This document shows positions 1-6,604 of a stretch of 13,480 nucleotides of DNA, piece by piece; the first letter of the stretch is position 1, and each line of letters begins with the position of its first letter. The stretch lies in NCBI GenBank assembly GCA_035455605.1, contig DATIER010000152.1:1-13480 (forward strand). The letters run 5' to 3'. The notes under the pieces were generated by a model, which searched no databases, was not told where the DNA came from, and was given only the letters and a program-made list of their open reading frames with translations. The stretch comes from AC-32 sp035455605. Lineage in GTDB: Bacteria; Actinomycetota; Thermoleophilia; Gaiellales; Gaiellaceae. A program made the translations under genes and the position numbers.

Positions 1-1
1 C

Positions 2-91
2 GACTGGGACGAGGTCCGCGCGCGCACCGACGGCTCCCCGTACGCGAAGGCGTTCCTGACGCTCGTCGACGAGCTGGGGGTGACGGCGTAG
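2..91 (+). CDS. 3' end of an unidentified protein (partial)
   Basis: Twenty-nine codons are open from the window edge to a TAG at 89-91. The peptide begins DWDEVRARTDGSPY and ends VDELGVTA. The TAG shares its last base with the GTG start of the next gene, which is typical of co-transcribed, translationally coupled genes and is the main reason to believe this tail is coding. Too little remains to identify a family, and no motif is recognisable. The gene begins outside the window. Confidence 0.6.
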   Translation, partial: DWDEVRARTDGSPYAKAFLTLVDELGVTA

Positions 92-1134
92 TGCGCGTCG
101 CCGTCGTCGGCGCGACCGGCAACGTCGGCACGAGCGTGCTCGCCGCGCTCGCCGAGGACGCTCGCGTCGAGTCCGTGCTGGGCATCGCGCGCAGGCTGCC
201 GCAGCTCGACCTGCCGAAGGTCGAGTGGGCGCGGGCGGACGTGACCCGCGACGAGCTCGTCCCCCACTTCCGCGGCGCCGACTGCGTCGTCCACCTGGCG
301 TGGAAGATCCAGCCCTCACGCGACGAGGGAGCCCTGCGGGCGACGAACGTCCACGGCTCCACGCGCGTCTTCCGCGCAGCCGCCGAGGCGAAGGTGCCGT
401 CGCTCGTCTACGCGTCCTCGGTGGGCGCGTACTCGCCGGGGCCGAAAGACCGGCGCGTCGACGAGAGCTGGCCCACGAACGGGATCCCGACGAGCTTCTA
501 CTCGCGCCACAAGGCGGAGGTCGAGCGGATCCTCGATCGCTTCGAGCACGACCACCCGGCGGTGCGCGTCGTGCGGCTCCGGCCGGGGCTGATCTTCAAG
601 CGCGAGGCGGCGACGGGCATCCGGCGGCTGTTCGCCGGCCCGTTTCTCCCCGGGTTCCTGCTCCACCCGCGCCTGCTGCCGCTCGTGCCGGATCTGCCGC
701 GGCTGCGCTTCCAGGCCGTCCACTCGCTGGACGTCGGCGACGCCTACCGGCTCGCGGTCGTCGGCGAGGCGCGCGGCGCCTTCAACGTCGCGGCCGAGCC
801 CGTGCTCGACCCGCAGGAGCTCGGGCGGCTGCTGCACGCGCGGCCGGTGCCGGTCCCGGCGTCGCTCGCGCGGGCGGCCGCCGCGCTGACCTGGCGCCTC
901 CACCTGCAGCCGACGCCGCCGGGCTGGCTCGACCTGGCGCTGGGCGTGCCGCTGCTCGACGTCACGCGGGCGCGGCGCGAGCTGGGCTGGGAGCCGCGGC
1001 GCTCCGCCGGCGACGCCCTGCTCGAGCTGCTCGCCGGCCTGCGCGAGGCGGCCGGCGTGGAGACGCCGCCGCTCGATCCCGCGGGCCGCCGGCTGCGCGA
1101 GCTCGCAGGCGGAGTCGGCTACCGCAACCCCTGA
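91..1134 (+). CDS. NAD-dependent epimerase/dehydratase (extended SDR family)
   Basis: This 347-residue protein has the layout of an extended short-chain dehydrogenase/reductase acting on a nucleotide sugar or similar substrate with NAD(P). The N-terminal Rossmann fold carries VVGATGNVG (residues 5-13, GxTGxxG). The strand VYASSVGAY (107-115) supplies the catalytic Ser. YSRHK (137-141) is the YxxxK active site, and RPGLIF (164-169) is the usual RPxxxYG-region counterpart. Residues after about 180 form the variable substrate-binding part, so the substrate cannot be predicted. The GTG start overlaps the previous stop (TAGTG) and has a GGGGG stretch upstream as a possible ribosome site. Soluble cytoplasmic enzyme; it need not be functionally linked to the antiporter operon that follows after about 100 bp. 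Confidence 0.88.
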   Translation: MRVAVVGATGNVGTSVLAALAEDARVESVLGIARRLPQLDLPKVEWARADVTRDELVPHFRGADCVVHLAWKIQPSRDEGALRATNVHGSTRVFRAAAEAKVPSLVYASSVGAYSPGPKDRRVDESWPTNGIPTSFYSRHKAEVERILDRFEHDHPAVRVVRLRPGLIFKREAATGIRRLFAGPFLPGFLLHPRLLPLVPDLPRLRFQAVHSLDVGDAYRLAVVGEARGAFNVAAEPVLDPQELGRLLHARPVPVPASLARAAAALTWRLHLQPTPPGWLDLALGVPLLDVTRARRELGWEPRRSAGDALLELLAGLREAAGVETPPLDPAGRRLRELAGGVGYRNP

Positions 1135-1170
1135 CCCCGTTTCACCGACCCGTGCGACCTCTGGCCGGAA

Positions 1171-1209
1171 CCCGCAGGAGGCACGCTCGAAAGCCGATTC
1201 GCCTGCGGG
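1171..1209. promoter_or_regulatory. Inverted repeat CCCGCAGG / CCTGCGGG between the SDR gene and mnhE
   Basis: Two perfect 8-bp arms (1171-1178 and 1202-1209) are separated by 23 nt. It lies 36 nt after the SDR stop and 22 nt before mnhE. There is no T-tract, so it is not a classic intrinsic terminator. It could be a factor-dependent terminator stem for the SDR gene, an operator, or a leader hairpin of the antiporter operon. The left arm contains an orphan AGGAGG (1176-1181) with no start codon at a useful distance. Confidence 0.35.
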
Positions 1210-1218
1210 CGCGGCGGG

Positions 1219-1224
1219 TAGACG
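1219..1224 (+). promoter_or_regulatory. Possible -10 element of the mrp/mnh operon
   Basis: TAGACG lies 7 nt before the mnhE ATG, and there is no Shine-Dalgarno sequence at the right distance. The spacing fits leaderless initiation, as in other genes of this window. The sixth base is G rather than the preferred T, and no -35 box is evident, so this is a weak call. Confidence 0.3.
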
Positions 1225-1231
1225 CCGCTCG

Positions 1232-1699
1232 ATGAGAACGGCGCTGTTCGTCCTGCTCTGGTGGGCCGCGCTCTTCGGCTGGTGGATCGTCCTCACCGGG
1301 ACGAACGCCGGGCTCGAGGAGCTGGCCGCGGCCTGCGCAGCGCTCCTCGCAGCGCTGCTCGCCTTGGGCCTGAGACGCCTGGGGCTGCTCCGCTACCGGT
1401 TCGAGGCGCGCTGGCTGCTGAAGGCGCTGAAGGTGCCGCTCAAGGTCGTGCAGGAGATCGGCATCGTCTTCTGGGCGCTCTTCCTGCACATGGCCGGCCT
1501 GCGCCGGATGAGCAGCCGCTACCGCGCCTTCGAGTTCCCGGCCGGCGGCGACGACCCGACCTCCGCCGGCCGGCGCGCGGTCGCGGTCGAGGCGGACGCC
1601 ATCAGCCCGAACACCGTCCCCGTCGACGTCGACCGCGAGCGAAAGCTCCTCCTGCGGCACGAGCTCGACTCGCGGCACACGTCCGACGACATCCCGTGA
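1232..1699 (+). CDS. mnhE: Mrp antiporter subunit E (MnhE/MrpE, MbhA-like)
   Basis: 155 residues, normal for MnhE. This small membrane subunit belongs to the Mrp cation/proton antiporter complex. Two hydrophobic helices lie at about 4-22 and 30-48, and a third hydrophobic stretch (69-88) carries the family pattern KVVQEIGIVFWALF. A cytoplasmic C-terminal part contains SPNTVPVDVD (125-134) followed by LLRHEL, the equivalent of the MnhE 'TPGT...vdvd...llvH' signature. ATG at 1232 is the only ATG, GTG or TTG found in frame through the upstream gap. The gene ends in GTGA shared with mnhF. It is the first gene of a seven-gene coupled block. MnhE is needed for complex assembly in studied systems but is not itself thought to be the ion pump. 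Confidence 0.9.
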   Translation: MRTALFVLLWWAALFGWWIVLTGTNAGLEELAAACAALLAALLALGLRRLGLLRYRFEARWLLKALKVPLKVVQEIGIVFWALFLHMAGLRRMSSRYRAFEFPAGGDDPTSAGRRAVAVEADAISPNTVPVDVDRERKLLLRHELDSRHTSDDIP

Positions 1700-1950
1700 A
1701 CGTCTGGCTCGTCGCGGCGACGGTCCTGCTCGGCGGCCTGATCCCCTGCGGATGGGTGCTGCTCCGGGGGCGGCTGCTCGACGCAGTCGTGGCGCTCGAG
1801 CTGGCGAGCACGCTCGCGACGGTGGTGCTGCTGCTCCTCGCCGAGGGCTTCCATCGTTCCTCCTACTTCGCGGTCCCGCTCGTGCTCGCGGCGCTCAGCT
1901 TCGTCGGGTCGCTGATCTTCGTCCGCTTCCTCGCCGACCGATGGCTGTGA
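1696..1950 (+). CDS. mnhF: Mrp antiporter subunit F (MnhF/MrpF, MbhB-like)
   Basis: 84 residues with three predicted transmembrane helices (about 4-22, 30-48 and 57-79), the size and layout of MnhF. The family's conserved acidic residue in the 'aDRvva' motif is present as Asp29 in RLLDAVVALE. The C-terminal pattern FAVPLVLAALSFVGSLIFVRFL is typical. Translation starts at GTG 1696 inside the mnhE stop (GTGA), so coupling by re-initiation is likely, and no separate ribosome-binding site is visible. In studied Mrp complexes MrpF lies near the proposed sodium/proton path together with MrpA, E and G. Confidence 0.9.
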   Translation: MNVWLVAATVLLGGLIPCGWVLLRGRLLDAVVALELASTLATVVLLLLAEGFHRSSYFAVPLVLAALSFVGSLIFVRFLADRWL

Positions 1951-2258
1951 TCGTCCACGTGCTCGTCTGGCTTGCCGTGGCGGTCGAGCTCTGCTGCTGC
2001 CTCGGCCTGGTGGTGCTGCGGCAACCGATCGACCGGCTCCATTTCGCAGGCGCGGCGACCTCCCTCGGCCCGGCCCTGGTCGCCGCCGCGGTGTGCTTCG
2101 AGGAAGGCGCCTTCACGACCAACGGCCTCGACGCGATCGCCGTCGCGCTCCTGCTGGCGCTGCTCGGCGGCGGGCTCGGCGTGGCCACGGCGCGGACGAT
2201 CCGGCTCCGCGAGCGCGGCAGCCTCGAGTCGACGCAGGCGGAGCGGGAGCGCGGGTAG
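1941..2258 (+). CDS. mnhG: Mrp antiporter subunit G (MnhG/MrpG, MbhC-like)
   Basis: 105 residues with three membrane helices. The family signature is visible as GLVVLRQPIDRLHFAGAATS at residues 24-43 (compare the usual 'lRlPDvytRlHaatkaatLG'). The charged tail rich in Arg and Glu is cytoplasmic. ATG at 1941 overlaps mnhF by 10 bp. A GTG at 1947, two codons later, would give the GTGA four-base overlap seen at other junctions here and is an equally good start. The gene stops in TAG whose last base begins the next gene. Confidence 0.88.
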   Translation: MAVIVHVLVWLAVAVELCCCLGLVVLRQPIDRLHFAGAATSLGPALVAAAVCFEEGAFTTNGLDAIAVALLLALLGGGLGVATARTIRLRERGSLESTQAERERG

Positions 2259-2491
2259 TGGTTCCGCTCCAGGCAATGATCATGGCCCTGGTCGCCGGCG
2301 CCGCGCTCGCGGTCGTCCTCACGCGCGACCTCGTCCGCCTGGCGCTCGTCAGCAGCGTCTACGGCCTGCTCCTCGTCGTCCTGTTCGTCGTCCTGCAGGC
2401 GCCGGACGTGGCGCTCTCGGCGCTCGTCGTCTCCGCCGTCGGCCTGCCGTTCGTGATCGCGGTCGCGATCGCGCTCGACCGCGCCGAATGA
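2258..2491 (+). CDS. DUF4040 / MbhD-like subunit (free-standing piece of the MrpA C-terminal region)
   Basis: A 77-residue, three-helix membrane protein. It matches the segment that in canonical MrpA sits just after the NuoL-like part: LTRDLVRLALVSSVYGLLL (21-39) and the diagnostic APDVALSALVVSAVG (48-62). In archaeal membrane-bound hydrogenases the same segment is the separate subunit MbhD, and its position here, after the G subunit and before the MbhE/B subunit, is the same. GTG 2258 overlaps the mnhG stop (TAGTG). ATG 2276 is an alternative start. The last codon runs into ATGA shared with the next gene. Confidence 0.82.
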   Translation: MVPLQAMIMALVAGAALAVVLTRDLVRLALVSSVYGLLLVVLFVVLQAPDVALSALVVSAVGLPFVIAVAIALDRAE

Positions 2492-3234
2492 TCCGCATGA
2501 GCCGCACCGTCAGGCTCGGGCTGTTCGCCGCCTCGGCGGCCGGCCTCGCGGCGCTCCTGCTCTGGGGGGTTGCGGGGCTGCCGGACTTCGGCCACTACGC
2601 CGGCCCGTACGGGTACGTGCTGAACGCCGTCGCGCCCGACGAGCGGCACGTGACGAACGTGGTCACCGCGGTCGTGTTCGACTACCGCGGCTTCGACACG
2701 CTGGGCGAGGAGTTCATCCTCTTCTCGGCGGCGATGGGGGTCGCGCTGCTGCTGCGGGACGTCCGCGAGGAGCAGGAGCCGCCGGAGCACGCCATCCGCA
2801 GCGACGCCGTGCGCCTCGTCGGCATCGCCTTCGTGCCGGTGCTGGTGGCGCTCGGCCTCTACGTCGTCGCGCACGGGTTCATCACGCCCGGCGGCGGCTT
2901 CCAGGGCGGCGTCGTGCTCGCGAGCGCGTTCGTCGTGATCTGGCTCGCGGGCGAGTACCGCGCCTTCCGGCGGGTGACGCCGACGCCGGCGGTCGACCTC
3001 GTCAAGGGCTCGGGCGCCGGCGGCTACGTCGTCGTCGGCCTCGCCGCGCTGCTGCTCGGCAACGCGTTCCTGCACAACTTCGGCCCGCTGGGCACGGCCG
3101 GCACGCTCGCCTCGGGCGGCAGCGCGCTGCTGCTGAACCTCGCCTCGGCGCTCGAGGTCGCGGCCGCCTTCGTCCTCATCTTCACGGAGTTCGGCGAGGA
3201 GCTGCTGAACGCGCGGCTGGGGGCCGGCGGGTGA
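2488..3234 (+). CDS. mnhB: MbhE-MnhB fusion subunit of the Mrp antiporter
   Basis: 248 residues, against about 140 for a free MnhB. The extra N-terminal part (about 1-95) corresponds to the extreme C-terminus of MrpA, also known as MbhE. It has a first helix (10-29), an exposed loop, then VTNVVTAVVFDYRGFDTLGE (55-74) leading into a second helix, which is the DxRgfDTLGE hallmark. The rest is MnhB: helices from about 108, with THE signature loop equivalent GFITPGGGFQGG (130-141), two more helices, and EFGEELL near the end. The upstream overlap is ATGA at 2488-2491 and the downstream overlap is GTGA at 3231-3234. ATG 2497 is an alternative start. The fusion keeps the MbhE and MnhB parts in the order they hold in Mbh operons. 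Confidence 0.88.
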   Translation: MIRMSRTVRLGLFAASAAGLAALLLWGVAGLPDFGHYAGPYGYVLNAVAPDERHVTNVVTAVVFDYRGFDTLGEEFILFSAAMGVALLLRDVREEQEPPEHAIRSDAVRLVGIAFVPVLVALGLYVVAHGFITPGGGFQGGVVLASAFVVIWLAGEYRAFRRVTPTPAVDLVKGSGAGGYVVVGLAALLLGNAFLHNFGPLGTAGTLASGGSALLLNLASALEVAAAFVLIFTEFGEELLNARLGAGG

Positions 3235-3575
3235 GCTACCTCCCCTACGCACTCGCCGTCTGGCTGTTCGTCGTCGGCCTCTACGGCGTCGTCACCAGCC
3301 GGCACCTGATCCACCTCGCTGTCTGCCTGACCGTGATGCAGTCGTCGAGCTACGTGTTGCTGCTCTCGATCGGCTACGTGAACGGGGGGACGGCGCCGAT
3401 CTTCGCCGACGTGCCGAAGGGGACGAAGGCGGTCGACCCGGTCGTGCAGGCGCTGACCCTGACGGACGTCGTCGTGAGCGTGGCGGTGGTCGCGCTGCTG
3501 CTCTCGATGGCGATGCAGGTGCGCAAGCGGAGCGGCACCGCCGACCCGGACGAGCTGCACACGGTCGAGGGCTGA
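3231..3575 (+). CDS. mnhC: Mrp antiporter subunit C (MnhC/MrpC, NuoK-like)
   Basis: 114 residues with three helices, the usual MnhC size; it is homologous to the complex I subunit NuoK. Family landmarks are LYGVVTSRHLIHLAV (17-31), MQSSSYVLLLSIGY (36-49), GGTAPIF (52-58) and DPVVQALTLTDVVV (69-82), the equivalent of the usual 'DPlpqALvLTaIVI'. The Asp in LTDVVV replaces the common Ala of that motif. The start is GTG 3231 inside the preceding stop. The stop and the next start share TGATG. It probably packs between the B and D subunits in the membrane. Confidence 0.92.
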   Translation: MSYLPYALAVWLFVVGLYGVVTSRHLIHLAVCLTVMQSSSYVLLLSIGYVNGGTAPIFADVPKGTKAVDPVVQALTLTDVVVSVAVVALLLSMAMQVRKRSGTADPDELHTVEG

Positions 3576-5398
3576 TGGACGTCCTCGTACCGCTGCCCGT
3601 CGCGATCCCGCTGCTCACCGCGGCCGCCCTCGCGGCGAGCGGGCACTTCCTCGGCAAGCGCGTCGACGACGTGGCCGGCATCGCCGCGGCCGCAGCGACG
3701 GCGGTCGTCTCGACGCTGCTCGTCTTCCGGACGCTCGACCACGACCTCGTCTACTGGTTCGGCGGCTGGACGCCGCGGCACGGCGTCGCCCTCGGGATCG
3801 CGTTCGACGTCGAGCCGCTGAGCGCAGCGGTCGCCGCCTTCGCCGCCGTCCTGACGACGGCGAGCTTCGTCTACGCCTGGCGCTACTTCGACGAGGCGGG
3901 CACGTTGTTCCACGTCCTGATGCTGACGTTCCTCGCGGCGATGTCGGGCTTCGCGCTCAGCGGCGACCTCTTCAACATGTTCGTCTTCTTCGAGCTGATG
4001 ACCGTCTCGACGTTCGCGCTCGTCGGCTACCAGGTGCACTCCGAGGCGCCGCTGCAGGGAGCGATCACCTTCGCCGTCACCAACGCGATCGCGTCCTTCT
4101 TCCTGATCACCGGCCTGGCGCTCGTCTACGGTCGCACCGGCGCGCTGAACCTCATCCAGATCGGCCAGGTGCTCCAGGGGCACGGCCACGACGGCCTCGT
4201 GCTCGTCGCGTTCGCCCTGCTGATGGCCGGCTTCCTGATCAAGGCGGGTGTCGTCCCGTTCCACTTCTGGCTCTCCGACGCGTACGCCGTCGCCCCGATC
4301 CCCGTCTGCGTCCTGCTCTCGGCCGTGATGAGCGACCTCGGGATCCACGCCGTCGCGCGCATCTACTGGCCCGCCTTCTCCGGCGTCTTCCACGCGGACG
4401 TGCCGTCGCTGCGGGCGTTGATCGTGGGCGCGGGCATCCTGACGGCGCTGCTCGGCGCGGCGATGACCTTCTTCCAGCGCGACCTCAAGCGGATGCTCGC
4501 GTTCCTGACGATCAGCCACGTCGGCGTGTTCGTCTGCGGCATCGGCCTGCTCACCGCGCGCGGCCTCGCCGGGTCGGTGCTGTACGTGATCGGCGACGGC
4601 TTCGTCAAGGCGGCGCTCTTCCTGGCGGTCGGGATCCTCGTGCGCCGGATCGGCGACGGCGACGAGCTGCGGCTGCACGGGCGCGGCCTGCGGGCGCCGC
4701 TCGCGGCCGTCGTCTTCGTCGGGGGTGCGTCGCTCGTCGCCGGGCTGCCGCCGTTCGGGTCGTTTCTCGGCTGGGCGTTGATCGTGCGCTCGTCGGGCGA
4801 CGTCGGCTACGGCTGGCTACCGCCCGTCCTCGCGCTGTGCGCGGTCGTGACGGGAGGGACGCTGCTGCGCGCCGCGGCCCGGATCTTCCTCGGCTGGGGC
4901 GACACCGACGACCCGCTCCTCTCCGCCGAGCCGCCGCCGGCCGAGGAGGAGCCGGAGGTCGCCGCCTCGCGCTTCTCGCCGCCGCTGCTGTTCGGCCCGG
5001 CGCTCGCGCTGCTGATCGTCGGCGCCGGCGTCTCGCTCACGCCCGGGCTCGCGAGCCACGCGACCGCGTGGGCGGAGCGGCTCGTCGACCGTCCGTCGCA
5101 CGCGGCCGAGGTGCTGGCGGGCACGCTGCCGCCGCCCACGCCGCCGGTACCGCTGGGCGTCGGCTTCCTGCCGTACGCCTACGCGATCGCGTCGTTCGTG
5201 CTCGCGCTCGGGTTCGCGGCGTTCGGGCTCTACCGCAGGCGCCTGCCGGGCGCGCTGCGGCGGCGGGCCGGGCGGGCGCTCGACGGGCCGACCGCGGTGC
5301 TGAAGGGCCTGCACAGCGGCATCGTCGGCGACTACGTCGCATGGCTCACCTTCGGCGTCGCCACGCTCGGCGGGCTGCTCGCGTTGCTCGTGCGCTGA
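3575..5398 (+). CDS. mnhD: Mrp antiporter subunit D (MnhD/MrpD, NuoM-like), C-terminally extended
   Basis: 607 residues; this is the proton-conducting, antiporter-like subunit and it has the complex I NuoL/M/N fold. The core about 1-490 shows many membrane helices with the key ionisable residues in place. Glu140 is in NMFVFFELM (helix 5), Lys223 in GFLIKAGVVPFHFWL (helix 7), Lys306 in RDLKRMLAF and Lys345 in GDGFVKAALFL. In the last motif the His that often precedes the Lys is missing, replaced by GDG. Normal MrpD is about 490-500 residues. Here an extra stretch adds a polar/Pro-rich loop, a helix at about 532-552, a basic amphipathic segment (554-575) and a last helix (585-605) after LKGLHSGIVGDYVAW, which resembles the C-terminal end of NuoL or MrpA more than MrpD. 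GAGGG just upstream and the TGATG overlap support ATG 3575. It closes the operon. Confidence 0.93.
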   Translation: MDVLVPLPVAIPLLTAAALAASGHFLGKRVDDVAGIAAAAATAVVSTLLVFRTLDHDLVYWFGGWTPRHGVALGIAFDVEPLSAAVAAFAAVLTTASFVYAWRYFDEAGTLFHVLMLTFLAAMSGFALSGDLFNMFVFFELMTVSTFALVGYQVHSEAPLQGAITFAVTNAIASFFLITGLALVYGRTGALNLIQIGQVLQGHGHDGLVLVAFALLMAGFLIKAGVVPFHFWLSDAYAVAPIPVCVLLSAVMSDLGIHAVARIYWPAFSGVFHADVPSLRALIVGAGILTALLGAAMTFFQRDLKRMLAFLTISHVGVFVCGIGLLTARGLAGSVLYVIGDGFVKAALFLAVGILVRRIGDGDELRLHGRGLRAPLAAVVFVGGASLVAGLPPFGSFLGWALIVRSSGDVGYGWLPPVLALCAVVTGGTLLRAAARIFLGWGDTDDPLLSAEPPPAEEEPEVAASRFSPPLLFGPALALLIVGAGVSLTPGLASHATAWAERLVDRPSHAAEVLAGTLPPPTPPVPLGVGFLPYAYAIASFVLALGFAAFGLYRRRLPGALRRRAGRALDGPTAVLKGLHSGIVGDYVAWLTFGVATLGGLLALLVR

Positions 5399-5450
5399 CG
5401 CTCACGCGACCCTGTGGAAGGATCGGCACCGACTCGGCCCACTTCGGTCA

Positions 5451-5460
5451 CACCTAGGTG
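5451..5460. repeat. Perfect 10-bp palindrome CACCTAGGTG
   Basis: A perfect palindrome lies in the short convergent gap between mnhD and the sigma-factor gene. Palindromes of this length are expected by chance several times in 13 kb, and nothing else marks it as a binding site. It is recorded only because it lies in a non-coding gap. Confidence 0.2.
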
Positions 5461-5479
5461 CGGCCGGGGCGGGTACCGT

Positions 5480-5499
5480 CCCAAGCCCCCACCCACCCC
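5480..5499 (-). other. G-quadruplex motif on the minus strand, downstream of the sigma-factor gene
   Basis: Read on the minus strand, 5499 to 5480 gives four G-runs of 4, 3, 5 and 3 with loops T, T and CTT. Two single-base loops predict a stable parallel quadruplex in DNA or RNA. It lies about 47 nt beyond the sigma-factor stop, so a read-through transcript of that gene would carry it as RNA. It sits in the spacer shared with the converging antiporter operon. Confidence 0.55.
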
Positions 5500-5517
5500 G
5501 GGGGATGACGCGGCCCT

Positions 5518-5534
5518 CGCGCGAGCGGCGCGCG
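5518..5534 (-). terminator. Possible terminator hairpin of the sigma-factor gene
   Basis: CGCGCG arms at 5518-5523 and 5529-5534 enclose a 5-nt loop, 12 nt beyond the stop codon of the minus-strand sigma gene. There is no T-run after it, so if it acts in termination it is not a classic intrinsic signal. The stem could also affect converging transcripts from mnhD. Confidence 0.3.
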
Positions 5535-5545
5535 GAACGGGCGGG

Positions 5546-6592
5546 CTACGCGACTTTCAGGGCTTCGATCTCGCGGTTCACGGCCAGCTGCTCCAGCGCG
5601 CGCGCCTCGATCTGGCGCACCCGCTCGCGCGTCAGGCCGAGCTCCTTGCCGATCGCCTCGAGCGACTTCGGGTCGCGGTCGCCGTTCAGGCCGTACCGCC
5701 GCTTCACCACCTCGCGCTCGCGCTCCGGCAGCTGCGCCACGGCGCGCCGTAGCACGTCCTGCTCGAGGCTCACCGTCAGCTCCTCCTCCGGCTCCGCCCC
5801 CTCGGCCGCGAACAGGTCGCCGAGCGCCGCCTCGTTGCCCTCGCCGACCGGCCGGTCGAGGCTCGTGATCGCCCGCGCCGCCTGCCGCACTTCGCGCACC
5901 TGCTTCAGCGGCAGCTTGGCCTGCTTCGCGACCTCCTCCTCGGTCGGCTGCCGCCCGAGCTTCGGCGCGAGCGTGCGCTCCGCCCGCGCGATCCGCTGCT
6001 CGCGGTCGGCGATGTGCACCGGGATCCGGATCGTGCGCGCCTTGTTCGCTACGCCACGCTGCACCGCCTGGCGGATCCACCACGTCGCGTAGGTCGAGAA
6101 CTTGAAGCCGCGCCGCCAGTCGAACTTCTCGACGGCGCGGATCAGCCCGATGATGCCCTCCTGGATCAGGTCGAGCAGCGAGAGGCCGTGGCCCTGGTAG
6201 CGCTTCGCGATCGACACGACCAGGCGCAGGTTGGAGTTGATCATCCGCTCCTTGGCCGCCTGGTCGCCGCGCTCGATGCGCTTGGCCAGCTCGATCTCCT
6301 CCTCCTTCGTCAGCAGCGGCCAGCGGCCCGCCTCGTTCAGGAAGAGCTGGAGCGCGTCGGTCGTCGCGACGGCGAGGTCGCCGTTGACGTACGTGCTCTC
6401 CTCGGACTCTCGGCCGCAGTCGTCGCTCAGCTCGATGCCGCGCTCCTCGAGCGCCTCGTAGACCCGCGCGACGTCGTCGTCCTCCAGCTCGTGCTCGGCG
6501 ACGAGCTCGTTGAGCTGCGAGAGGTTGACGCAGCCCTCCTGCTCGCCCCGGGCGATCAGCGTCTGGATCTGCTCGTGCCCGATCTCGCTCAT
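5546..6592 (-). CDS. RNA polymerase sigma-70 factor (RpoD/SigA family, group 1 or 2)
   Basis: 348 residues. Region 1.1-like helices lie at about 5-58 (HEQIQTLIARGEQEG onward). Region 1.2 starts at TTDALQLFLNEAGRW (77-91). Region 2 runs from KEEEIELAKRI to ARTIRIPVHI (96-194), with the core-binding DLIQEGIIGLIRAVEKFD (141-158) and the -10 melting/recognition FKFSTYATWWIRQAVQRG (163-180). Region 3 includes RQPTEEEVAK and the sigma-finger segment (about 246-271). Region 4 ends in the helix-turn-helix LGLTRERVRQIEARAL (318-333), which contacts the -35 box. The full 1.1-4.2 set makes it a primary or primary-like factor, not ECF. It is rather short for an actinobacterial housekeeping factor, so group 2 is possible. 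ATG 6592 is chosen; an in-frame GTG at 6625 would add 11 residues. It lies 49 bp after the transglycosylase-like gene on the same strand and may be co-transcribed. Confidence 0.93.
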   Translation of the reverse strand: MSEIGHEQIQTLIARGEQEGCVNLSQLNELVAEHELEDDDVARVYEALEERGIELSDDCGRESEESTYVNGDLAVATTDALQLFLNEAGRWPLLTKEEEIELAKRIERGDQAAKERMINSNLRLVVSIAKRYQGHGLSLLDLIQEGIIGLIRAVEKFDWRRGFKFSTYATWWIRQAVQRGVANKARTIRIPVHIADREQRIARAERTLAPKLGRQPTEEEVAKQAKLPLKQVREVRQAARAITSLDRPVGEGNEAALGDLFAAEGAEPEEELTVSLEQDVLRRAVAQLPEREREVVKRRYGLNGDRDPKSLEAIGKELGLTRERVRQIEARALEQLAVNREIEALKVA

Positions 6593-6604
6593 GCGTCCGT
6601 CGTT

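Noticed and set aside
3374..4678. Long minus-strand open frame (434 codons) inside mnhC/mnhD
   Set aside because: Its product is a Glu/Arg/Asp/His-rich sequence with no motif, the usual antisense shadow of a GC-rich membrane-protein gene. The plus strand has clear conserved proteins there.
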